From Acidobacteriota bacterium (GTDB lineage Bacteria > Acidobacteriota > Terriglobia > Versatilivoradales > Versatilivoraceae), in contig JAPPFQ010000297.1 of NCBI GenBank assembly GCA_028875135.1, positions 1 through 6,283 of the forward strand: a stretch of 6,283 nucleotides of DNA. Direction: 5' to 3'. The position numbers and the translations under genes are program-made. This document shows, piece by piece, positions 1-6,194 of the stretch. Numbering within the stretch: position 1 is the stretch's first letter; the number at the start of each line of letters is the position of its first letter. Under the pieces are notes generated by a model. That model ran no database searches. It had not been told where the DNA came from and was given only the letters and a program-made list of their open reading frames with translations.

Positions 1-1286
1 CCGCACGGTCGTCCAGTCCGGCCGTCGACGCGGCGAGGTCGCGCCGGCGGTCCTGGGTGGGTGCTTTTCTGCTGGCTCTGGTGAGCTCCGTCGATGTCGG
101 GGCCGAGAATGGACCGCCGGGCCTGGCTCCGGAAGAACTGACGGGGATGCAGTTCAGCCTCGACGGGATCAGCTCGGAGGGAAACCCCGAGGGCCTCACG
201 CTGCTCTTCCGGGGCGAGAGGGACTTCAACGCCACCAGGACCCTGTCGGAGGGCCTTCCCGTGGACAATTTCGGGAGTTACACCTACCGCAGGACGGGTC
301 CCGACACGGCAACTCTGACTACAACCTCGGCCAATCCCGGTCAGGAGACCTGCAGCACCCTCCTCCACTTCACTTCGGCCACGGGCGGCACCTACACTGG
401 TTGGTGCAACCAGGGAGTCAGCAGCACGGGACAGTTCCAACTGGCGGATGAGGACCCCTTCTGCCTTTCCCTGTGGGACGGCTTGCCCTGCGCCACCGTG
501 GCCAACCTGCCCCAGGTCTACCTGGGCACCCAGGGAGAAAGCACCGCCACCACCGAAGTGGTCATCGCCAACAGCGATCCCAACCCCAGCGCCTGCGAGG
601 TTGCCCTGCTGTTTCACCAGGGCACTTCAGAGGGCCCGGCGGTGTCTTTCAACGGCCAGCCCATGGACCGTAACCTCTTCCAGGCCACCATACCCAGGGA
701 AGGCGCCGAGATCGTGACCTTGACCGCCCCGGAGGCCCAGGACCTGGTGACGGGGGCCGTCTATCTGTACGCGCGCTCTCCCTGCACGGCCGCTTCCTTG
801 AATGTTCAGGGACGGTCCCTGATCGAGAACCGGAACAGCGGTGAAATCGAGGAGTTGCTGTCGGTAGCCGGCCAATCCCCCCGCGATTGGTTGGGGGACG
901 GGGACTGCCGGGTGCTGACAGCCATATTCGGCAACGGGCGCAATGTCAGCCTGGCCTCGGTCACCGCCCAGCCGGGAGGCGCCGCTCCCGCCGGCACCGC
1001 ACTCCGGTTCCGGGCCTTCAACCTGACGGGAGAGCTCACCGGCACCCCCTCCAGCCTTTCCGTTTCCGGTGCCCGGCATTCCTCCGAGCCTTGGGAATTC
1101 AACCAGCCCCGGATCATCGAAATGTGTCTGGAAATTCCGGGGACCAGCAACTTTCAGACCGCCCTCATGGCTTTCGGGTCCAAGACGACCAATCTCAGAA
1201 AGCAGGTGACCGCCGAGAGCTTCGCCGACGCCTATCGGGTGGGAGACCTTACCGCCTGGTCGGCCGCCGCCTCGGCCGGGGATTGA
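1..1286 (+). CDS. Secreted cysteine-rich beta-sandwich protein of unknown function (5' end probably cut by window edge)
   Basis: The first in-window start is GTG at 57 (409 residues), and the stop is TGA at 1284-1286. The frame is open without a stop to position 3, and the codons before 57 give a basic stretch (RSRRRSW) directly ahead of the hydrophobic VGAFLLALVSSV. Together these make a normal signal peptide, whereas the GTG start alone would lack the positive n-region, so I infer the real start lies upstream. Numbered from the GTG, residues 28-130 form a beta-rich domain with the motif GSYTYRRTGPDTATLTT (73-89) and HFTSATGGTYTG (104-115). This style recurs in secreted proteins of Acidobacteriota and Verrucomicrobia. 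Residues about 150-260 and 275-375 look like two further beta-sandwich units (the first begins LPQVYLGTQG). Eight cysteines (99, 117, 136, 145, 180, 243, 284, 357) fit disulfides outside the cytoplasm. No catalytic motif is seen, and the function is unknown. The gene converges on the minus-strand gene with a 14-base gap. Confidence 0.75.
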   Translation, partial: ARSSSPAVDAARSRRRSWVGAFLLALVSSVDVGAENGPPGLAPEELTGMQFSLDGISSEGNPEGLTLLFRGERDFNATRTLSEGLPVDNFGSYTYRRTGPDTATLTTTSANPGQETCSTLLHFTSATGGTYTGWCNQGVSSTGQFQLADEDPFCLSLWDGLPCATVANLPQVYLGTQGESTATTEVVIANSDPNPSACEVALLFHQGTSEGPAVSFNGQPMDRNLFQATIPREGAEIVTLTAPEAQDLVTGAVYLYARSPCTAASLNVQGRSLIENRNSGEIEELLSVAGQSPRDWLGDGDCRVLTAIFGNGRNVSLASVTAQPGGAAPAGTALRFRAFNLTGELTGTPSSLSVSGARHSSEPWEFNQPRIIEMCLEIPGTSNFQTALMAFGSKTTNLRKQVTAESFADAYRVGDLTAWSAAASAGD

Positions 1287-1300
1287 AGGGGAAGATTGCT

Positions 1301-3916
1301 TCACTCCTCGTCCGCCTCACTGGCCAACCGTTCATAGACACGCCTGGCCTCATCGAACTGCCCCAGAACGTGAGCTGTCTCTTCGGATGATCTCCAATCC
1401 GGCCACTCCTCCGCCTGCTGCTTGAGGCGGTCGATCCATCGCATGAAATACTCGGCTGAGCGCCGGCTGCGAATCTTGCCGTCACCGACATAGACCCGGA
1501 TGGCATTGGTTGCGGCCATGGGGTAGCCGGTCTCCAGGGGACGGGAACGGCGGGGCCCGGTGGCCGTCAGGCTGAACCATCCACTCTCGCTGACCTCGAG
1601 TGTTTCCTTTATGGAGACCGCGGAGTGCCCCTCGGTGAGAGGGAACTCCTTGAGCACCTCGCCGTTGCGATAGAGGGTCACGCGTTCCAGTGGGGCGATG
1701 GACCAGACCGTGGCCTCCATGCGGATGGTTCCGCCTTGCTCGGGCAGTTTCAGTTTCTCCCCGGGAATCCGGCCGTCGATGCCGAAGTCCAGCAGGGGAC
1801 CGCTGCTGATGAAGGTTTTTCCCTGCCGCACCGACTCGATCCAGGATTCCGCCGACAGATCGCCCTTCAGGTAGGCATAGGTTCTGAAGGCCCCCGGCAG
1901 GGTGGATCGGTGCAGGTCGGTGATGGCGTCCTCGCCCCCAACCGGCGTAATGCCCAAGTCGTTGTTAAGAGTGTGATGCCAGACACGCAGGGTGGCCGAG
2001 TTGGGCGAGGACCACTCCAGGGTATCGACCGTGCCCAGGGCCGCATCCACCGGAAACGTCCTGGCGTGGGTCAGGCCCCTTTCCAGGGGATCGGTTTCCC
2101 CGGAATAGGCGTGAACATATCCGACCAGCGCCCCTTGAGCCCTGGCCTTGCGAAACATGTCGGTGTTGCTGGGATAGAGGCTCTCGATGCCGGTGCCCTC
2201 GTAGCCGGTGGTGAAGGGTGAGATGAGATGGTCTCGAAGTCCCAGCAGCGAGACGTGGCCGTGAAAGGGGGGGCGGTACTCCTCCCCCACGATCACCACC
2301 CGGTCGGGATCGGACACGGAAACCGGGTGTTCGATACTGTTGGGGACGAAGGCGTCCCAGTCCAGGATGCGGTTGTCCTTGTTGGCGATCAGCTCGCAGA
2401 CCACGTCCTGATCCTCGGCTCTGGCCAGGAACATCAGGTTCTGCAGCGTATTGCGCAGGTTTCCCCCGTAGTTCATGTGCACGTGGGTGGATCCGCTGTA
2501 CCATCCCCGCGCGGCCATATCGACCATCGGCGACAGCACCAGGCTGACCCGGGAGACCTGGCCGGCACGGATCTCCACCTCCTGGCGGGCGGGCCGGTAC
2601 TCCAGTCCCTTGACGGCCTCCAGGGTCATTTTCCCCGGGGGCAGCGTCATCTCGAATTCTCCGCCGGCATGAAACAAGGGCTCTCCCAGGATGCTGACGC
2701 GGGCGTAGCTGTCCTTGGGTGGGTAGAGCTTTCCGTCGGCCGCTCTTCCGTAGATCCGGGCGCCTGTCTTGCGACGGGTGCTGACGTCCCGCACCTCCGC
2801 CCGGAGGATGCCCATGGGACGCTTCCAGTGGTATTTCCGGGGCCGCACCCTCTCCTTGCGGCCGCCGTAAGTCTCCATCAGCCACAAACGGGGCAACCCG
2901 GGACCGGAAGGAAGCAGGGGCTGGTTCGAGATGTAGGCGATCCGCTCTCCGTCCGGCGACCAGCGGGGATGGAAGTGGTCGTAATCTCCGAAGGTCAGCT
3001 TGTAAGGTGCCCCACCGTTAGTGGGGAGCACATAGAGGTGGCTGAACTGGTCTGCGGCACCGCTGGTGGAAGAATAGATGAAGCGCTTTCCGTCGTGCGA
3101 GACGTGGGGACGGGTCCGGTAGAGGCTCTGCTCCTCGAGGACGGGCTCGGCCCTGGCCATGCCCGGGCCCCGAGCCGGCATGCGCCACACGTGCCCCGAT
3201 CCCAGCGGGACGCCCCGGTTGGAAAGAAAGAGCAGCTCTTGCCCGTCCGGGGTCCAGGCGGGTTGAATGTGCATGTCCCATTCCCCGAAGTAGAGGCGGT
3301 TTTTCCCGTAGGAGTGGTCCCGGGTGAGGGCGGTGGCCGGTCCGTCCCAGCGCCCCTCCCGGATGGGGCGCACGTAGATGTTGAAGTACCCGCTGGGTTC
3401 GGTGGAAACGTAGGCCAAGCGGTCCCCGTCGGGGGAAAAGACGGGATCGGCGTAGAGGTGGGCGTCGTCGGTCAGGGCGTGGGACTGTCCCGTTTCCAGG
3501 TTCAGGATTTGAAGCTGAATGGTGCGTCCCCCGTGGTCGGCGGTGTAGACGATCCACCTGCCGTCGGGGGACCAATCGGGAGAGGAGTGGTAGTGTCCAT
3601 CGTAGGTCAGTTCGAAAGCTTCCGAGTTGGCCAGATCGATCCGCCAGATGGAGCCGCTGAGACTGAAGGCGATCTGCTTGCCGTCCGGAGACCAGGCAGG
3701 AGCCCAGGGCGTGGCCGAAGGAGCCGGCGGGAGATAATAGTTATGCATGTAGCCGCCGCCCTGCCTGGCGGCGGAATAGGTTCCACCGGGCCGGGGCGCT
3801 GCTTGACGTGCTGCCCCGGGGGGTTGAGGGTGGCGGGAACAGCCGGTGGGGGCCAGGCTTCCCAGGGCCAGCAGCAGGATCCAGAAGAGCGGAGACATCC
3901 GAGCTGTCGGGTTCAT
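1301..3916 (-). CDS. Exported PD40 beta-propeller / CehA-McbA-type metallohydrolase fusion protein
   Basis: This 871-residue protein starts at ATG 3916 (reverse), seven bases after an AGAAAGG ribosome binding site, and ends at TGA 1303-1301. Residues 7-26 are a hydrophobic export signal ending in LAPTGC (Cys26), so it may be a lipoprotein, although Pro at -3 is unusual for a lipobox. Six PD40 (TolB-like) blades follow, with SPDG-type turns at about 76, 116, 161, 222, 272 and 320. Residues about 370-460 resemble a carboxypeptidase regulatory-like beta domain. Residues about 465-710 resemble the PHP-related CehA/McbA metallohydrolase family: GWYSGSTHVHM (471-481, His478 and His480), VGEEYRPPFHGH (543-554), GYVHAYS (599-605), GGEDAITDLH (660-669) and GKTFISSGPLL (699-709). 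The tail (about 800-871, with AEYFMRWIDRL at 821-831) is typical of the longer members. Family members include carbaryl and other ester or amide hydrolases, but the substrate here is unknown. The propeller may bind a partner or substrate in the periplasm or at the surface. Family call fairly sure; activity not. Confidence 0.88.
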   Translation of the reverse strand: MNPTARMSPLFWILLLALGSLAPTGCSRHPQPPGAARQAAPRPGGTYSAARQGGGYMHNYYLPPAPSATPWAPAWSPDGKQIAFSLSGSIWRIDLANSEAFELTYDGHYHSSPDWSPDGRWIVYTADHGGRTIQLQILNLETGQSHALTDDAHLYADPVFSPDGDRLAYVSTEPSGYFNIYVRPIREGRWDGPATALTRDHSYGKNRLYFGEWDMHIQPAWTPDGQELLFLSNRGVPLGSGHVWRMPARGPGMARAEPVLEEQSLYRTRPHVSHDGKRFIYSSTSGAADQFSHLYVLPTNGGAPYKLTFGDYDHFHPRWSPDGERIAYISNQPLLPSGPGLPRLWLMETYGGRKERVRPRKYHWKRPMGILRAEVRDVSTRRKTGARIYGRAADGKLYPPKDSYARVSILGEPLFHAGGEFEMTLPPGKMTLEAVKGLEYRPARQEVEIRAGQVSRVSLVLSPMVDMAARGWYSGSTHVHMNYGGNLRNTLQNLMFLARAEDQDVVCELIANKDNRILDWDAFVPNSIEHPVSVSDPDRVVIVGEEYRPPFHGHVSLLGLRDHLISPFTTGYEGTGIESLYPSNTDMFRKARAQGALVGYVHAYSGETDPLERGLTHARTFPVDAALGTVDTLEWSSPNSATLRVWHHTLNNDLGITPVGGEDAITDLHRSTLPGAFRTYAYLKGDLSAESWIESVRQGKTFISSGPLLDFGIDGRIPGEKLKLPEQGGTIRMEATVWSIAPLERVTLYRNGEVLKEFPLTEGHSAVSIKETLEVSESGWFSLTATGPRRSRPLETGYPMAATNAIRVYVGDGKIRSRRSAEYFMRWIDRLKQQAEEWPDWRSSEETAHVLGQFDEARRVYERLASEADEE

Positions 3917-3923
3917 GATCGGG

Positions 3924-3930
3924 CCTTTCT
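3924..3930 (-). promoter_or_regulatory. Ribosome binding site of the PD40-metallohydrolase gene
   Basis: Read on the minus strand, this is AGAAAGG, seven bases before ATG 3916. It supports that start over the out-of-frame ATG at 3938. A short hairpin (CCGGA-ggcag-TCCGG, 3939-3953) sits just upstream in the presumed leader. An AT-rich TAATAA at 3964-3959 (minus strand) could be a -10 element, but I find no convincing -35, so I do not call a promoter. Confidence 0.6.
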
Positions 3931-4095
3931 TTATCCATCCGGAGGCAGTCCGGCCAGTTTATTACAATCGTTTCCGACTGAAGCCGATTTTTGCCTGGCT
4001 TGTGATCGCCGAGACGGTGAGCTGAAACAACCGCCTGCGCTTGGTGGCTGGATACCGGTACAAAGTCGAGCGCTGGCAGAAATTTGATTCACATC

Positions 4096-4116
4096 GATGC
4101 ACAGGATGCACAGGAT
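4096..4116. repeat. 9-bp tandem direct repeat (GATGCACAG, 2.3 copies)
   Basis: GATGCACAG occurs at 4096-4104 and again at 4105-4113, followed by GAT at 4114-4116. It is flanked by ATCGAT on the left and an AT-rich stretch on the right. Short 'ACAGGATGCACAGGAT' style tandem motifs are, as I recall, dispersed between genes in a number of bacterial genomes. Whether this is such a dispersed element or a binding site cannot be told from one copy. Confidence 0.75.
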
Positions 4117-4151
4117 TTATTCGGGAAACGGCTGGCTTGAAGTTCTGGGCA

Positions 4152-4183
4152 TCAGGACAACCGGCTATTTCCGGTTGGCCTGA
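4152..4183. repeat. 32-nt imperfect palindrome / hairpin
   Basis: The left arm TCAGGACAACCGG (4152-4164) pairs with the right arm CCGGTTGGCCTGA (4171-4183). This gives a 13-bp stem with a single A-G mismatch (4157/4178) around the 6-base loop CTATTT. It lies 68 bases before the propeller start codon. No T-run follows on the plus strand, and none follows the left arm on the minus strand, so it is not a standard intrinsic terminator. It could be a leader hairpin, a protein-binding operator or a REP-like repeat. Confidence 0.7.
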
Positions 4184-4238
4184 CGGATTCTATGGGATAT
4201 CTTCAGGGCAACCTGGGGCAGCGGCCGTGAGACAGGAC

Positions 4239-4247
4239 AGGAGGAGG
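4239..4247 (+). promoter_or_regulatory. Strong ribosome binding site of the PQQ-like propeller gene
   Basis: AGGAGGAGG ends four bases before ATG 4252. The first AGGAGG core (4239-4244) has a 7-base spacer, which is near ideal. This fixes the start at 4252 rather than the internal ATGs at codons 7 and 12. Confidence 0.8.
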
Positions 4248-4251
4248 CGAC

Positions 4252-5586
4252 ATGATCCTGAGAGCCTGGATGCGTTCTAGCCTGATGCGGGGTCTGGCGT
4301 GCGGGGTGCTGACTCCCCTGGTGGTCCTCCCGCTTTGGAGAGGGAGTGAGACGAGTCCATCCGGGGGGGCTTTGACTCCCTCCATTGCCGGCATTGCGGG
4401 GACCGCATCGGCGGCCCCGTCTACAGCCGAGGCATGGACCGATTTCAGAGGGCCGAGGCGTGACGGCCGCTATCGGGGAACTCCCATCCTCATCCGTTGG
4501 CCCGAACAGGGATTGAAGCCCCTCTGGCGTCGGACGGTCGGCGGCGGATACGCCTCCCTGGCGCTGGCCGAGGGTCGGGCCTTCACCATCGAGCAGCGCG
4601 ACGCCCGGGAAGTGGTGGCGGCTTACGATATACGGACGGGAGACGAGATCTGGACCCATTCCTGGGAGGCCTTCTTCGACGAGTCCCTGGGCGGGGACGG
4701 GCCCCGGGCTACTCCCACCTGGCACGAAGGCCGTATCTATGCGCTGGGCGCCACCGGAGAGCTGCATTGCCTGGACGCCTCCAAGGGCCGTTTGATCTGG
4801 TCTCGAAACATTCTGAAGGACAGCCGGGCCAGGAACCTGACCTGGGGCATGTCGGCCTCGCCCCTGATCGTGGAAGAGAAGGTCATTGTGCTGCCGGGAG
4901 GTTCCCGTGGGAGATCGGTGGCGGCCTACCACAAGGAGACGGGGAATGCCTTGTGGAAATCGCTGAGCGACAAGCAGGCCTACACCTCGCCCATGTGGGT
5001 CACCCTGGCCGGACAACCCCAGCTTCTGATCGTGAGCGCCAGGCGAATGATGGGGCTCTCGGGCGAGGATGGATCTCTACTTTGGGAATTCCCCTGGATC
5101 ACCGACTATGACGTCAACGTCGCCCAACCGATTCTGTTGGGACAGGATCGGGTGTTCATCTCTGCAGGCTACGGCCACGGCGCGGCGGTGGTGCAGGTGC
5201 AACGGACGCCCGCAGGTTTTGAGGCCAGCGCCCTGTGGCAGAATCGCCGCATGAAGAACAAGTTCACCTGCTCGGTGCTGAAGGACGGATTCATCTACGG
5301 GCTGGACGAAGGCATCCTGGCCTGCATCCGGGCCGAGACCGGCGAGCTCAAGTGGAAGGGTGGGCGCTACGGACATGGACAACTTCTGTTGGCCGGGGAC
5401 CACCTGATCGTCCTGACCGAGTCGGGCGACCTGGTGCTGGTCAAGGCCGATCCCGAGCGGCAGCAGGAGTTGGCCCGCTTCTCCGCGATTCGAGGCAGGA
5501 CCTGGAATCACCCTGCCATCTCCGAAGGACTGTTGCTGGTCCGGAATTCCGAGGAAATGGCCTGCTTCGACCTGGCTTTGAGATAG
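4252..5586 (+). CDS. Exported PQQ-like beta-propeller repeat protein
   Basis: The protein has 444 residues, ATG 4252 after a strong ribosome binding site, and stop TAG 5584-5586. The N-terminus has basic residues (Arg4, Arg8, Arg13) and a hydrophobic stretch at about 14-29, followed by a second mildly hydrophobic segment ending in TASAAP (51-56). It is therefore likely exported or membrane-anchored, with the cleavage site uncertain. WTDFRGPRRDG (62-72) is the usual opening of this family in Planctomycetes, Acidobacteria and relatives. Propeller strands follow, with repeated 'L-x-x-G-x-(I/V)-Y/F' and 'D/E-x-x-x-G-x-x-x-W' patterns: RIYALGATGELHCLDASKG (161-179), AAYHKETGNALW (224-235), GEDGSLLWEF (271-280), FIYGLDEGILACIRAETG (347-364) and LIVLTESGDLVLVKAD (385-400). 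The family resembles BamB and PQQ-dependent dehydrogenase propellers, but nothing shows cofactor binding or catalysis, so a structural or binding role is likelier. It is followed after four bases by the TPP-enzyme subunit gene. Confidence 0.88.
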   Translation: MILRAWMRSSLMRGLACGVLTPLVVLPLWRGSETSPSGGALTPSIAGIAGTASAAPSTAEAWTDFRGPRRDGRYRGTPILIRWPEQGLKPLWRRTVGGGYASLALAEGRAFTIEQRDAREVVAAYDIRTGDEIWTHSWEAFFDESLGGDGPRATPTWHEGRIYALGATGELHCLDASKGRLIWSRNILKDSRARNLTWGMSASPLIVEEKVIVLPGGSRGRSVAAYHKETGNALWKSLSDKQAYTSPMWVTLAGQPQLLIVSARRMMGLSGEDGSLLWEFPWITDYDVNVAQPILLGQDRVFISAGYGHGAAVVQVQRTPAGFEASALWQNRRMKNKFTCSVLKDGFIYGLDEGILACIRAETGELKWKGGRYGHGQLLLAGDHLIVLTESGDLVLVKADPERQQELARFSAIRGRTWNHPAISEGLLLVRNSEEMACFDLALR

Positions 5587-5590
5587 CGCC

Positions 5591-6124
5591 ATGGCCAAGG
5601 CCCGGTCCATTGTCGAGGCGCTTTGCAGGGCGGGAATCACCGACCTGGTGGGACTTCCCGACAACAGCTCGGCGGCCCTGTTCTCCCTGCTGAAGGATGG
5701 CGGGGAACCGGTCATCCGCCTGGTCACCCGCGAAGGGGAGGCCTTCGCCATGGCCGCCGGCCTCTGGATGGGAGGCCGAGCCCCGGCCGTCCTGATTCAG
5801 AACACCGGCTTGCTGGAGAGCGGGGACAGCTTTCGCGGCACGGTTCAGAGGATGAGGGTCCCGCTTCTCTGCCTGATCACCTTCCGGGGTTATGCCAGGC
5901 TGGAACGCGTCGGGCCGCGACCCGACAAGCTCGACCCGCATCTGTTGAGCCGTCCCGACGTGGATTCGGCGGCGTTGCTCACCGAGCCTACGTTGCACGC
6001 CTGGGGCCTGCCCTTCGACTACCTCCACGACGAGCAGGACGTTCCCAAGGTCAACGCCTGGGTCGAAAAGGCCCATCGTCTTTCGGGGCCGGTTGCCCTG
6101 CTGGTAACCCGGAACATGACTTGA
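5591..6124 (+). CDS. TPP-binding PYR-domain protein, sulfopyruvate decarboxylase alpha subunit-like
   Basis: The protein has 177 residues, ATG 5591 and stop TGA 6122-6124. It begins four bases after the propeller stop with no clear ribosome binding site, which suggests translational coupling. The whole protein is one pyrimidine-binding (PYR) domain of the thiamine-diphosphate enzyme family: GLPDNSSAALF (21-31), TREGEAFAMAAGLW (46-59) and LIQNTGLLESGDSFRGT (68-84). Glu48 in REGEA aligns with the glutamate that activates the cofactor's aminopyrimidine. Length and motifs match ComD, the alpha subunit of sulfopyruvate decarboxylase, and the N-terminal half of phosphonopyruvate decarboxylase. Such a subunit needs a beta subunit carrying the diphosphate/Mg-binding GDG motif. 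None is seen in the remaining bases. The substrate (sulfopyruvate, phosphonopyruvate or another 2-oxo acid) cannot be decided, so no symbol is given. It has no export signal and is predicted cytoplasmic. Confidence 0.87.
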   Translation: MAKARSIVEALCRAGITDLVGLPDNSSAALFSLLKDGGEPVIRLVTREGEAFAMAAGLWMGGRAPAVLIQNTGLLESGDSFRGTVQRMRVPLLCLITFRGYARLERVGPRPDKLDPHLLSRPDVDSAALLTEPTLHAWGLPFDYLHDEQDVPKVNAWVEKAHRLSGPVALLVTRNMT

Positions 6125-6194
6125 GATCGCGATTGCCTCAGGCGGTCCAGCCCTTCCAGCGCCCTCCCCTGCATCCTGTTTCCCGGAAGGACCC

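Larger units (their letters stand above)
3917..4251. other. Divergent intergenic region of 335 bases
   Basis: This region separates the minus-strand metallohydrolase gene from the plus-strand propeller gene and must hold the promoters of both, or of one plus a read-in promoter. It is visibly richer in A and T than the flanking genes. It contains the two ribosome binding sites, a small hairpin (3939-3953), an 8-bp palindrome TACCGGTA (4053-4060), a 9-bp tandem repeat (4096-4116) and a 32-nt imperfect palindrome (4152-4183), the larger of which are listed separately. No convincing sigma-70 promoter was found by eye. A 79-residue open frame at 4041-4280 runs across it and into the propeller gene. 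It has no good ribosome binding site and I do not regard it as a gene. Confidence 0.7.

Noticed and set aside
1287..1300. Possible terminator between the convergent genes (GAAG-attg-CTTC near 1291-1304)
   Set aside because: The stem is only four base pairs and no T-run follows on either strand, so it is too weak to call.
627..1304. Minus-strand open frame of 225 codons opposite the secreted protein gene
   Set aside because: The translation is Gly/Arg/Pro-rich without domain features. The plus-strand frame has a signal peptide and beta-domain motifs, so this is a shadow.
2228..4087. Long plus-strand open frame of 619 codons opposite the metallohydrolase gene
   Set aside because: It is exactly antisense to a gene with clear PD40 and CehA/McbA motifs. 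Its product is a low-complexity Gly/Val/Pro/His/Arg-rich sequence with no recognisable domain, as expected from the mirror frame of a GC-rich gene.
4041..4280. Small plus-strand open frame of 79 codons in the intergenic region
   Set aside because: It has no convincing ribosome binding site, runs through the tandem repeat and the palindrome, and overlaps the start of the propeller gene out of frame. The composition is not protein-like.
4165..5016. Minus-strand open frame of 283 codons opposite the propeller gene
   Set aside because: It is the antisense shadow of a gene with clear propeller repeats and a strong ribosome binding site. Its own product shows no domain.
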